Translations under genes and position numbers: made by a program | From: a virus | IMG/VR virus record: IMGVR_UViG_3300025889_000659 | Location: 1 to 29,638 of that record | Direction: 5' to 3' (one strand) | Length of the DNA stretch: 29,638 bases | Notes under the pieces: model-generated | The model's database searches: none | Told to the model about the DNA's origin: nothing | What the model saw: only the letters and a program-made list of their open reading frames with translations | Shown: positions 14,850 through 22,985 of the stretch, piece after piece | Layout: every line of letters starts with the position of its first letter | Position numbering within the stretch: the stretch's first letter is position 1

Positions 14850-15928
14850 GCGACTTTCTCCATGCGTCCCAAAATAGACTCCAGCGGGCATCGGAAGATC
14901 CCCATAAAGTCGTCGTTGACGCCCAGGCTCATAACAAGCTGATTGTCTTCAACCAGAGCGCCGAACGGAAGGATTACTGCAGGCTGACACGACACGACGG
15001 ACCCCCACGAGTCTGTCCAGCGGATGATCTTACCGTGGGGATTACCCGAGAACAGAGGTTTGCGGTCGATATAAAGGAGTCTACTAAACTCTTTATCTAC
15101 GATATACGACGCTAAGTGATATACAAGAATCGGCCGTTCGGCGGTTTGCACTAAGTGCTTCCAGTGGTAGAACACAAGGAAGCCGTAACCGATGTCAATA
15201 GGCGCTGTGGAATTGAAAGTGGGAGCCCCGCCCGTGACTGAATCAAGAACATCTGTATTGACACTCAGCGGTGAGCCAGACTCGCGCTCAATAATCAGCG
15301 GACGCGTTGCGTACAGGCAGTTAAGTTCCTCGTTGTGGCTGAAGAAGCACCAGTTCTTTTCTGTTTCAGAGGGAACTTGGTTTTTGCCAATGGGTGGAAT
15401 TGCAGCGTGAACCGCATCAAAGTTTTCGTTGACGTGACATACGACTACCTTGGGTTTATGAAACAGGTTGGTTTCGTCTGAGTCATACTTACTGGCGTAC
15501 GTAGAGCCAACGAACTGAACGTAGAGTTCATCGTCCGGGCCAATGAACAAGCGTGGGTCTTCGTAACTAAGGCGGTGCGGTTTGTTTCGCAGTTTCTTAG
15601 TGCCTAAAAGCGTTTCGTCGTCAGCTAAACACCCAATGTAGATTTCAGTAGGTTTTCCGTTTAGGTAAAAATACTTCATGTCGTGCCGGAACCCAAAGGG
15701 CTCGGGCTGCGACCTCCACGCAACGTAGTAGTTGTCGTGATACTTAACTAAGCTCGGGCTGAAGTTGGCGACGGACCCGTTAGGCAAGCCTTTGGAAATT
15801 CGCGTGAAGTTACCGCCCAATGCGCGAGCTTGGCTGTAGACGTCAGTCTCACCGAGGCGTGTTCTGTCGATAGGGAGCAGAACACTGTCGTAGAACGTGG
15901 CGTAGCGCGTTGAAGTTTGTAAAGTCAT
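14846..15928 (-). CDS. GH130-like five-bladed beta-propeller glycosidase or phosphorylase
   Basis: This 360-residue minus-strand protein has beta-propeller features: FSPSLVKYHDNYYVAWRSQ near residue 57, SYEDPRLFIGPDDELYVQF near 121 with the EDPRL motif typical of GH130 mannoside phosphorylases and relatives, and later GGAPTFNSTAPIDIGYGFLVFYH and GSVVSCQPAVILPFGALV. Such enzymes act on beta-mannosides or related sugars; some are inactive binders. It lies four bases downstream of a GT4 glycosyltransferase, so both probably handle the same glycan. Its stop overlaps that of the converging plus-strand gene by three bases. Confidence 0.65.
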   Translation of the reverse strand: MTLQTSTRYATFYDSVLLPIDRTRLGETDVYSQARALGGNFTRISKGLPNGSVANFSPSLVKYHDNYYVAWRSQPEPFGFRHDMKYFYLNGKPTEIYIGCLADDETLLGTKKLRNKPHRLSYEDPRLFIGPDDELYVQFVGSTYASKYDSDETNLFHKPKVVVCHVNENFDAVHAAIPPIGKNQVPSETEKNWCFFSHNEELNCLYATRPLIIERESGSPLSVNTDVLDSVTGGAPTFNSTAPIDIGYGFLVFYHWKHLVQTAERPILVYHLASYIVDKEFSRLLYIDRKPLFSGNPHGKIIRWTDSWGSVVSCQPAVILPFGALVEDNQLVMSLGVNDDFMGIFRCPLESILGRMEKVA

Positions 15929-15932
15929 CAGT

Positions 15933-17135
15933 TCACTCCGCGAGTTCGGTTACTGCTTTGCTGAATGCTTTAGCGACTGATTCCCATCGGTACTCAGAGC
16001 GTTGCGTTACGGCGTAGCACGTTTCGGAAATCTCGTTGTACAACTCCTTGTCTGTGTAAAGGTCGGTCAGGAGTTGTGCCGCGTGGGAGGTGTCGACTAA
16101 CCCACGCTCGGCCCCAAGATCTTTCTCCGTGACCCACGTTGCGATATCGGCGAGCAATCCGGCTTCCTCCCAGATGTCTTTACAAGCTGTGTGATTGGGG
16201 ACAACTTGAGGTTTCTTGCAGCTCGCGTGTTCGAAGCTAACTAAACCCCATCCTTCGCCTTCGGCTGTATTGATGCCGACATCACATGCGTTGTAGATGT
16301 CGTTAAGGAATTCGTCTGGGGGTGCGGCAAGATAGTTCAGATTCTCGCTGGTGAGGATCAGTCGTTTACTTCCGTCAAGCCCGCGTTTTTCCATCTCCCT
16401 CTTAAAGAGAGGCATGACGTCCCAACCCATATCCTTGACGCCCATGTGCAAATACAACACGGTGTCGGGCTTATCGACGGCGAACTCAGCAAACGCCTGA
16501 ATTGTTAGGTCGATGCGTTTGCGAGGCTGGTTCCTATTGGCATTCAGGACGATAAATTTGTCAGTCGGCAGTCCAAGGCGCCCACGGGCTTCGTTTTTGT
16601 CGATTGGGTAGAACTTGCCCGTGTCAACCCCGTGGGGGAGGATCCCGATTTCGGTGTTCTCAATTTTGTGCCGCAGGATCCGTCGCGCAGATCCTTCCGT
16701 AAAGGTGACTGCCAGATCCCAATGCGGGATGTTCTTGAGCATGTCTTGGTAGTACCACTCGCTGTCTACCGGGAAATATGCAACGAATTTGAAATCCTGC
16801 TGCTGTTTCATGAACTGGCAGCGCTCCCAGAACTGATTTAGGATCCAGAGATCGTTGAGGCAGATGATTACGTCAGGTTTCTCTCGATCTAAAATCTCAG
16901 GGATCCTGCCGATACCAAAACGATCTGACGAACCGCCACTGCAAGTCGGGTAGATCTTGAAAGGGTAATCGTGAGGATCTCCTGTGTAGTTAATGCCGTA
17001 AACAACGATTTCGTGGTCGTCCTTTAGGCGATCGAGGACACTGTGGGTGACACGGGCAAATCCAGTGTTACTACAAGCGTCTCCATACCACAGGATTTTT
17101 GCCACGGATTTGTCGATAGGTTCAAGTACAATCAA
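15933..17135 (-). CDS. GT4-family glycosyltransferase (GT-B fold)
   Basis: This 400-residue protein has the GT-B plan. The N-terminal domain begins at AKILWYGDACSNTGFARVTH. The C-terminal domain contains NANRNQPRKRIDLTIQAF (Arg201 and Lys206 contact the nucleotide phosphates) and the EX7E motif Glu294-Glu302 (GEGWGLVSFEHASCKKPQV). It transfers a sugar from a nucleotide sugar with retention. The longest frame starts at a TTG at 17135; a GTG at 17105 just before AKILWYGD is an alternative. It is co-transcribed with the GH130-like gene and divergent from the terminase. Confidence 0.85.
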   Translation of the reverse strand: MIVLEPIDKSVAKILWYGDACSNTGFARVTHSVLDRLKDDHEIVVYGINYTGDPHDYPFKIYPTCSGGSSDRFGIGRIPEILDREKPDVIICLNDLWILNQFWERCQFMKQQQDFKFVAYFPVDSEWYYQDMLKNIPHWDLAVTFTEGSARRILRHKIENTEIGILPHGVDTGKFYPIDKNEARGRLGLPTDKFIVLNANRNQPRKRIDLTIQAFAEFAVDKPDTVLYLHMGVKDMGWDVMPLFKREMEKRGLDGSKRLILTSENLNYLAAPPDEFLNDIYNACDVGINTAEGEGWGLVSFEHASCKKPQVVPNHTACKDIWEEAGLLADIATWVTEKDLGAERGLVDTSHAAQLLTDLYTDKELYNEISETCYAVTQRSEYRWESVAKAFSKAVTELAE

Positions 17136-17161
17136 TATACCAGCACTGCCAGCTTAGTACC

Positions 17162-19696
17162 ATGCCGAGTCGGGAAAGTTTTGCGTATCGGCGCCGCGCT
17201 CAGTTTCAGGCTGAGCAAGCGATGGACAATAGCGGTAGCGGACAAATTGATACTATTTATTCTAAAGCTGCTCACGATTTTCATACGTTCTGTACACTCT
17301 TAGATAAACCCCCTGCCCAGCATATGCTGGAGTGGCACAGACATCTTATTACTGGTAAGAGCAATAGGTATCTCTTAGATATAGCTGGCCCTAACGTTGA
17401 TATCCTGAGTCCTCGCGGTAGTGCAAAATCTACAGCTTTAAACTTGTTTACAGCTTGGTGTATCGGCAGACATACAGCGGCACAACGTCCGCTTCAGATT
17501 ATTTACGTTTCGTACAACATCGCCACCGCTATTCCTAAGAGTCGAATTATTAAACAGATCGTTGACAGCCTTACGTTTAAGCGGATCTTCCCGACGTGTC
17601 GGCTGAAACCGGGAATGCAGTCCGATATCGGTTGGTCTATCGACTTTGACTACGCCAACATTCCCCGCGTGGGTGACGAAGAGTTCACCCTACGTGCGGC
17701 GGGCCTTCGCGGTTCCATTACGTCAAAACGGGCGCACTTGTGCCTCACAGGTGATACGCTTGTGACGACCGATCAAGGTCTGCGTCCTATTTCAGAGTTA
17801 TATGAACACCCAGAACGATACCGTGTCGCTGTCCGCAACCAGAGGACAGGTGACGTTGACTGGAGCTACCTGGGAGCAGTTACACGACGTTGTGCCCACG
17901 AAGTTGTTCGAATTAGAACAAGCTGTGGTCGTGAAATTTCCGCAACTCCCGAGCACCCTTTCCTTACGTCAGCGCGAGGGTATCAACGGGCGGGAGATAT
18001 TGATCGGGGGGAAACCCTTGTCGGATTACCCGCCGTGTTGGCAGATTTTCCGTTGTTTGGGCTGTGGGGGGACGAAGAAGGATACGCAGCGAATCTGCTC
18101 AACGTGCTGGTCGAAGCTGGGGAAGTTCGAAGTAGAGATCAAGTGTTTCGTCTGCGGGAACTTCTTTTCAGTGATGTCGTCTCGACTGACTCAGCGGCTA
18201 TCGACGGGTCACAAGAGGTTGGCGTGTTCGCGGCAGTGTGCGAAGGACGCTCAGCGTACGTTGAGGCCGAAAATTTGTCCTCAGTGCGGGGACGTGTTTC
18301 GCCCTCTTTCGCACTTGACTCAGTATTGCTCAAAAGTCTGCTCGGATCGTGGTCACTCGCAAGAGATGACTGGTATCCGAAACTCGAATTATCGGCACGG
18401 GAACTACATCGGGGATTTCAAAAAGCTACGGAAGATTGTTCTACATCGGGACAATTTGACTTGCGCCGGATGCGGTACGAAGGAGATGAAGTCAGCTATA
18501 AGCTCAGAGTCGTCCCGAACGAATCTTTGTGCGCATCACATCGATCACGACAAGAGCAACAACGTTCTGGAGAACTTGATTACTTTGTGTCGACAGTGCC
18601 ATGTGGCGCATCATCAGATTACGGACAAGGCTGGCAGGCCCTCACCGTTTCCCGAGTTGAAAGAACTCGCTGTGAGTCGGAGTACGTCTACGATTTAGAG
18701 ACAGAACACCCCGATCATAACTTTATTGCTAATGGGTTTGTTGTTAGCAACTGTATAGTTGATGACCCTATTAAGTCATCTACAGATATTCGAAACCCTG
18801 CTATTCGCGAGGAACAAAATAATAACTGGAGTAGCGTTATCGCTCCCATTATCTTTGAGGGCGGACGTTCTATTTGTCTGGGTACGAGATTCCACCCTTT
18901 AGATATTCACAAAACTATGTTTGTCCCTGAGAAGGGGTGGAAGCAGGTTGTGCAGGAGGCTATTACGTATGACGACCACGGGCAGCCTGTGAGCTATTGG
19001 CCCGAGCAGTGGTCGACAGAATATCTGCTGCAGCAGAAAGAGCTTGATCCGGTCGCTTTTGCGTTCCAATATCAGCAGCAGCCGGTTATGACTTCTGATC
19101 TGGTTGTCTCTCCGGATCTCTTGATTAAGGGCGAGGTCGTAACTGAGTTCGATACGTTGGCACTGGGCGTGGATCTTTCGGCGAGCCGTAACGAGACCAG
19201 CGACTACACAGCTTTCGTGCTAGGCGGTCGACTCAAAGACAAGTACTACATCATTGATTCCCATCAGTGCCGCTCTATCGGCAACTTAGAGAAGATAGAT
19301 CTACTGTGTGACATGTTGTTAGAGTGGGGTATCCTAGGTAAGGAAGGTGACACGTATCTTCCTACGTACTCTACAGTAACGCTGGTTGTGGAGTCGGTTG
19401 CGTATCAAGCGTCGCTGGCAGCGGACATTCGGCGCGTCCTCTTGAACGAGCGTGGACTCAGCAACATCCACATCCACGAAGTTAAAGGATTCAGGGGCGA
19501 CAAGATCGCGCGGTTCAGGGGCACGTTGGGTCTGCTGGAAAACAAGAAAGTTACATTCAACAGATATCGAAAGTTTGACGCGCTGTTTGAGCAGTTGATC
19601 AACGTGGGTTCTACGTCTCATGACGATATGCTCGATGCCTACACATGGTTGATTACATTCCTACAGCGGCGTGGGAACTTCTCGATCGAGTATTGA
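17162..19696 (+). CDS. terminase large subunit, interrupted in frame by an intein
   Basis: The precursor is 844 residues; removing the 337-residue intein leaves 507, a normal large terminase. Walker A is SPRGSAKST (83-91). Walker B is rebuilt by splicing: AHL (191-193) joins CIVDD (531-535), so the intein splits the ATPase active site and blocks packaging until removed. The RuvC-like nuclease domain shows Asp671 (GVDLSAS), Glu744 (VVESVAY) and Asp821-Asp822 (HDDMLDAY). The enzyme cuts concatemers and pumps DNA through the portal. A second gene lies in the +1 frame inside the intein part. The ATG at 17162 gives a natural N-terminus. Confidence 0.95.
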   Translation: MPSRESFAYRRRAQFQAEQAMDNSGSGQIDTIYSKAAHDFHTFCTLLDKPPAQHMLEWHRHLITGKSNRYLLDIAGPNVDILSPRGSAKSTALNLFTAWCIGRHTAAQRPLQIIYVSYNIATAIPKSRIIKQIVDSLTFKRIFPTCRLKPGMQSDIGWSIDFDYANIPRVGDEEFTLRAAGLRGSITSKRAHLCLTGDTLVTTDQGLRPISELYEHPERYRVAVRNQRTGDVDWSYLGAVTRRCAHEVVRIRTSCGREISATPEHPFLTSARGYQRAGDIDRGETLVGLPAVLADFPLFGLWGDEEGYAANLLNVLVEAGEVRSRDQVFRLRELLFSDVVSTDSAAIDGSQEVGVFAAVCEGRSAYVEAENLSSVRGRVSPSFALDSVLLKSLLGSWSLARDDWYPKLELSARELHRGFQKATEDCSTSGQFDLRRMRYEGDEVSYKLRVVPNESLCASHRSRQEQQRSGELDYFVSTVPCGASSDYGQGWQALTVSRVERTRCESEYVYDLETEHPDHNFIANGFVVSNCIVDDPIKSSTDIRNPAIREEQNNNWSSVIAPIIFEGGRSICLGTRFHPLDIHKTMFVPEKGWKQVVQEAITYDDHGQPVSYWPEQWSTEYLLQQKELDPVAFAFQYQQQPVMTSDLVVSPDLLIKGEVVTEFDTLALGVDLSASRNETSDYTAFVLGGRLKDKYYIIDSHQCRSIGNLEKIDLLCDMLLEWGILGKEGDTYLPTYSTVTLVVESVAYQASLAADIRRVLLNERGLSNIHIHEVKGFRGDKIARFRGTLGLLENKKVTFNRYRKFDALFEQLINVGSTSHDDMLDAYTWLITFLQRRGNFSIEY
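17741..18751 (+). mobile_element. intein in the terminase Walker B motif
   Basis: The element has 337 residues. Block A is CLTGDTLVTT with Cys1. Block B is GREISATPEHPFL with Thr69 and His72. Block F is YDLETEHPDHNFIANG. Block G is FVVSN with Asn337, followed by extein Cys+1. The penultimate residue is Ser instead of the usual His, which is tolerated in some inteins. Residues about 95-315 show no LAGLIDADG or HNH motif in this frame and look like filler; the same bases encode an HNH nuclease in the +1 frame. Splicing should be autocatalytic. Insertion into the most conserved ATPase motif is typical of inteins in large terminases. Confidence 0.93.
18018..18698 (+). CDS. HNH homing-type endonuclease in the +1 frame inside the intein
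   Basis: The frame is open from an ATG at 17802 (298 codons), but the recognisable protein begins near a TTG at 18018 that has GGGGGGA five bases upstream, giving 226 residues. In the 298-residue numbering, zinc-finger Cys sets are 85/88/99/102, 115/118/142/146 and 159/162/176/180. After NSNYRHG comes the HNH domain: Cys221/Cys224, His245-His246, Asp248-His249, Asn254 and Asn258, then Cys263/Cys266-His267 (LCRQCHVAHH). This is a complete metal-dependent nickase or nuclease fold of the homing type. The gene starts where block B ends and its TAG lies within block F (bases of Asp-Leu), so it exactly occupies the usual nuclease slot but out of frame. It would need its own translation start. Confidence 0.88.
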   Translation: MSDYPPCWQIFRCLGCGGTKKDTQRICSTCWSKLGKFEVEIKCFVCGNFFSVMSSRLTQRLSTGHKRLACSRQCAKDAQRTLRPKICPQCGDVFRPLSHLTQYCSKVCSDRGHSQEMTGIRNSNYRHGNYIGDFKKLRKIVLHRDNLTCAGCGTKEMKSAISSESSRTNLCAHHIDHDKSNNVLENLITLCRQCHVAHHQITDKAGRPSPFPELKELAVSRSTSTI

Positions 19697-19697
19697 C

Positions 19698-20573
19698 ATG
19701 CGTAAGAAACTCTGGTTGGCGGTCACGGCTCACAATCCGCTAAAGCGCATCGGCTCAACACTTAAGGTGCTTTCTAATTACTGTGCGTTTGACTGTGACG
19801 TTACAGCGAACGTGTACATCAATTATGAAGCACAAGCTGCTGTAGGTGAGTTAGATACTCTGTTTGATCAGTTTCGTAAATCTATTCAAGTCAACGTTGT
19901 TGTCGCATCGCCTGGATACTCAGATTGGTATCTGACTTGGGCGCATAAGAACGACCTCGCTTTAGCGACATTACGTAAGGAGTATGACTACTATATTTAT
20001 CAAGAGAACGATATGTTGTTGTGTAAGTACCACTTCAATTACTGGGTTGCTTGGGAGAAACGTCTTGAGCCTCATAACCTTGAGCCCGGTTTTGTGCGCT
20101 ACGAGTATGCGCAAGGTAAAAAGATTGCTTTTGATAATCACCTAAGGCACTCATTAGTTGCCGAGACGCCGAAAATTTGGGGCGAGCGTGGGTTTAAGAG
20201 TCCCGTTGTTTTGGTTGTCGATCACGACATTAAGTTGTTCTCGCAAGTCTCAAACCCGTATTACGGTGCAATGATTTTGAGCCAGCGGACGGCGGACCAG
20301 TACATACGTTCGCAGAGTTTTGATCCCCACGGCAGCTACGAACGGGTTGGGTGCCGCAACTGGCCAATTGCCGATAGAAGCTCTATGGGACTAGCTTTTG
20401 AGGAGGTTCCTGACGGTCTGGATCACCGTCGCTGCGTCCCTTTGGTAAAACGGAACGGTCAGTATGTTGTGCCTGATTATGCTTTGATTCAACATGACGA
20501 TACCAAATATACAGAGGATCTTATAAATCAGAGATTTGAGTTGATCGAGTGCAAGAATTTATTTGTCCTGTAA
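19698..20573 (+). CDS. GT-A-like glycosyltransferase
   Basis: The start chosen is the ATG at 19698, one base after the terminase stop; an earlier frame opening at 19671 lies inside the terminase. The 291-residue protein begins MRKKLWLAVTAHNPLKRIGS and has VTANVYINYEA and YDYYIYQENDMLLCKYHFNYW, where Glu103 and Asp105 sit as a DxD-like metal site. This pattern resembles GT-A glycosyltransferases, but the family is not certain. It lies directly behind the terminase in the same transcript. Confidence 0.6.
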   Translation: MRKKLWLAVTAHNPLKRIGSTLKVLSNYCAFDCDVTANVYINYEAQAAVGELDTLFDQFRKSIQVNVVVASPGYSDWYLTWAHKNDLALATLRKEYDYYIYQENDMLLCKYHFNYWVAWEKRLEPHNLEPGFVRYEYAQGKKIAFDNHLRHSLVAETPKIWGERGFKSPVVLVVDHDIKLFSQVSNPYYGAMILSQRTADQYIRSQSFDPHGSYERVGCRNWPIADRSSMGLAFEEVPDGLDHRRCVPLVKRNGQYVVPDYALIQHDDTKYTEDLINQRFELIECKNLFVL

Positions 20574-20609
20574 CTAAAAGGCGTTTATTCGAGATCCGAG
20601 TGAGCGCTT

Positions 20610-20945
20610 GTGTTTTTCAATATGGGCGGTATTCTGGCTTTGCTTCTAGTGACGACCATGCCTATTGGATCTGGCGGTACGCCTTTGCCCGGTGATGAAG
20701 TGCGTACGCTCGTCTGGCCTAGTACTGACGATATGGTAAATCACCCACCGCATTACACTCAAGGCGACATCGAGTGCATCGATGCGATCCATTCCGCTTT
20801 GGGTTCCGATGGATTCAAGGCTTATTGTCGCGGTGCGTGTATCAAGTATTTGTGGCGCACCGACTACAAGAACGGTGTAGAAGATCTTAAAAAGTGCGAT
20901 TGGTATCTAGATAGGCTTATTCAAGAGAACGAACGTACGGCGTGA
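20610..20945 (+). CDS. DUF3310 family protein
   Basis: The conserved part starts at MVNHPPHYTQGDIECIDAI (ATG at 20733) and continues with GFKAYCRGACIKYLWRTDYK and VEDLKKCDWYLDRLI, the full DUF3310 signature found in many phages; its function is not established, although such proteins are often near nucleotide metabolism genes. The frame is open from a GTG at 20610 and adds 41 residues with a hydrophobic stretch (GGILALLLVTTMPIG) unusual for this family. The real start may be 20733. Confidence 0.8.
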   Translation: MFFNMGGILALLLVTTMPIGSGGTPLPGDEVRTLVWPSTDDMVNHPPHYTQGDIECIDAIHSALGSDGFKAYCRGACIKYLWRTDYKNGVEDLKKCDWYLDRLIQENERTA

Positions 20946-20987
20946 CAACGTGCGTTGAGCTAGACTGTTTTTGATAAAAGCTTAGAT

Positions 20988-21275
20988 ATGGACGTCAGAG
21001 CATTTGGGTCTATTTACGGACAGACCTCTAGCTTGCCGTACGCAAGCGGAAATACTGTCAACGCGTCTGGCACGAACGTAAGGTTTCCCGCCTGTCGTGG
21101 GATTTACGTCGAAACTGCTACGAAAACCGCTGATTCGGTCTTGGTTTGCACCTTGGCTGATTCTCCTGCGTCTCCTGTAACTCTGTCCAACATTCGGAAC
21201 GACGTTCTGCTGCCGTGGTCGATTACGTCGATTAGCGGCACGTCGACCGTTGCTCGGGTAACTCTGCTTTACTGA
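20988..21275 (+). CDS. small hypothetical, probable virion protein
   Basis: This 95-residue, beta-rich protein (MDVRAFGSIYGQTSSLPYAS ... TSISGTSTVARVTLLY) is rich in Ser, Thr and Val, like phage head decoration or stopper proteins. It begins a run of four small genes ahead of the portal. No ribosome binding site stands out. Function inferred only from composition and place. Confidence 0.6.
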   Translation: MDVRAFGSIYGQTSSLPYASGNTVNASGTNVRFPACRGIYVETATKTADSVLVCTLADSPASPVTLSNIRNDVLLPWSITSISGTSTVARVTLLY

Positions 21276-21280
21276 TCGTC

Positions 21281-21490
21281 ATGGACGCTACTGAAGCGCT
21301 GACAAAGTATCTCTCTGGCGTTACTCGTTACAGTGAGTCACTTCCTGAGTATGAAGATTATAGAAAGTCGTTGATTTCACCTATTACTGGTGGCATCGCT
21401 GACAGTCTTATAAGTATGGCTCAGAACAAAATGTTGGCCGAGGGTCTTAGGGCGCAAGCCATGGGAGGTAGACCCGCCGTAAAGGTCTAA
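21281..21490 (+). CDS. small hypothetical protein
   Basis: This 69-residue helical protein (MDATEALTKYLSGVTRYSES ... GRPAVKV) starts five bases after the previous stop. Its last codons and stop lie in the first copy of a 14-base repeat (21481). No domain is recognised. Confidence 0.55.
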   Translation: MDATEALTKYLSGVTRYSESLPEYEDYRKSLISPITGGIADSLISMAQNKMLAEGLRAQAMGGRPAVKV

Positions 21491-21530
21491 CTCTTGGATT
21501 TGTTTCTCACTAAGGCAAAGGTCTAACTCT
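21481..21530 (+). repeat. 14-base direct repeat flanking a gene boundary
   Basis: AAAGGTCTAACTCT occurs at 21481-21494 and 21517-21530, 36 bases apart. The first copy contains the stop of the gene at 21281; the second ends immediately before the ATG of the next gene. A short duplication of the intergenic junction explains this best. Confidence 0.7.
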
Positions 21531-21869
21531 ATGGCTGATCCGTTCTCGCAAGCTGGTGAATACTTCTCTGGCGTTTTTAACGAGCAGGGTAGAGCTGCTA
21601 GGCGGCAGGTTATGCGGGACCGGCCTGGTCTTGAAAATGATCTGTACGGACCACAGATTGAAACAGCGTCGACAGTGGGCGCGGTTCCCCCCGAGATTGC
21701 GACCTCAGCCCCCGTGGGAGAGAACGACTTCAACGTAAGTCCTGTCGAAACTGAGAGTGTCAAGGACGAACTGATTCAGATGGCTAAGTCTCGGCGTAAC
21801 GGTTCCTCCGGAGATGTTTCGATCCGCGCCGGGGGCGGGTATAACCCCGCCGTTAAACAGGTAACATAA
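21531..21869 (+). CDS. hypothetical protein
   Basis: This 112-residue protein starts with MADPFSQAGEYFSGVFNEQG, followed by an Arg-rich helix (RAARRQVMRDRPGLE) and a disordered acidic middle, ending GGGYNPAVKQVT. The ATG follows directly after the second copy of the 14-base repeat. Its composition is that of small virion or assembly proteins. Function unknown. Confidence 0.55.
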   Translation: MADPFSQAGEYFSGVFNEQGRAARRQVMRDRPGLENDLYGPQIETASTVGAVPPEIATSAPVGENDFNVSPVETESVKDELIQMAKSRRNGSSGDVSIRAGGGYNPAVKQVT

Positions 21870-21890
21870 TGGCAGTCGTTCACTGTCTCC

Positions 21891-22730
21891 ATGCTGGTTG
21901 ACTGTTTTACATATTTCAACGAAAAAGAGCTTCTTGAACTTCGAGTCAAATTACTTAAAGATCACGTAGACGGTTTTATTATCGCTGACGCAAATCGTAC
22001 GCACCGTGGGGATCCTAAGGAGTTCACTGCGGTAAATACGATTCGCGAGTTGGGTCTACCGGAGGAGAAGATTCAAATCCTCCACGTTGAGTTACCTGAT
22101 TTCGAGACGATTAAGGATCCGTGGATCCGCGAGCGTGGGCAAAGAGACGCCATCGGCGTTGGGCTTCATATGCTCCCCGACGATGCAATTTTTATAATCT
22201 CTGACTGTGATGAAATTGTTAACCCAGAATACTTGCCCGAGATTACAAAATATCTAGAGGAAAATCCCGGAGAGTTTGCGAACGTGAGCATGTCGTTTCA
22301 CGTCGCCCGTGCTGATCGTCAACTTGTAAGTTCATCCGGCGAAGAGTTTGAATGGGTGTCTCCGATCGTCTGTCAAGTAGGCACTTTAAAAGAGATGTCT
22401 ACTTTGTCTTCGCTGCGGGCTACGCCAGGTGGTCGCAAGTTTGGCAATCGCGATGCGGGCTGGCACTTTAGCTGGATGGGCGACGGAGATCGGCTGAAGG
22501 AAAAGCTTCAGGGATTTGCTCACTGCTGGGACGTTATTGGGAACGCCCACGCTCCGTTGTTTAGCGAAGAGATGAAAGAGCGCATGTCAAACTATAATCC
22601 TGAAATTGGCGGCAACGATCCTTTGGGGCGCGATGACCACATTATTGCTCCCTATCCGATTGAAAAGCTTCCGTCGATTTTATTTGAGCTAGAGTCTGTT
22701 CGGAAGTACCTGCTGCCCTCTGAAGATTGA
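21891..22730 (+). CDS. GT17-family glycosyltransferase
   Basis: This 279-residue protein begins MLVDCFTYFNEKELLELRVKL, then VDGFIIADANRTHRG, the diagnostic start of Glyco_transf_17 (relatives of N-acetylglucosaminyltransferase III). FIISDCDEIVNP (residues 101-112) carries the DxD metal site Asp105-Asp107. GWHFSWMGD near residue 189 and an acidic helix complete the family pattern. It is likely to add a sugar to a phage or host surface glycan. It sits alone between small structural-type genes, like the other glycan genes in the window. Confidence 0.85.
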   Translation: MLVDCFTYFNEKELLELRVKLLKDHVDGFIIADANRTHRGDPKEFTAVNTIRELGLPEEKIQILHVELPDFETIKDPWIRERGQRDAIGVGLHMLPDDAIFIISDCDEIVNPEYLPEITKYLEENPGEFANVSMSFHVARADRQLVSSSGEEFEWVSPIVCQVGTLKEMSTLSSLRATPGGRKFGNRDAGWHFSWMGDGDRLKEKLQGFAHCWDVIGNAHAPLFSEEMKERMSNYNPEIGGNDPLGRDDHIIAPYPIEKLPSILFELESVRKYLLPSED

Positions 22731-22801
22731 TTTTGCTTAAGGGTTCTCTTCCATAGAAATCCTTTACGAAGTAGAATTCAAGGACAGCGTTACTCGTTGC
22801 C

Positions 22802-22960
22802 GTGGCTGATTTAATGACTCGCGAGATCCAAAAGACCTTTTCTGGTCAACAGGGTCAGGGATCTTCTGCTGATGGTTCTTCTGATCGCAAGGAAGCTCGT
22901 CGCGAAGCCCTTCGTAAAGCCACTAAAGCCAAGGCTATGCGTCAACAGTCCGACGACTGA
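22802..22960 (+). CDS. small basic hypothetical protein (52 residues)
   Basis: A GTG at 22802 with AAGGACAG about 12 bases upstream opens MADLMTREIQKTFSGQQGQG. The C-terminal half is highly charged (DRKEARREALRKATKAKAMR), predicted as one long helix. It precedes the portal gene by 25 bases. Function unknown; it could assist head assembly or bind nucleic acid. Confidence 0.6.
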   Translation: MADLMTREIQKTFSGQQGQGSSADGSSDRKEARREALRKATKAKAMRQQSDD

Positions 22961-22985
22961 TCTAAAAAGCTGAGGCTCACTCTCA

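Noticed and set aside
17802-18017. N-terminal 72 codons of the HNH frame from the first ATG
   Set aside because: They lie over the intein N-terminal splicing blocks, have no zinc-finger or domain pattern and only a weak ribosome site, so they were left out of the preferred gene boundaries.
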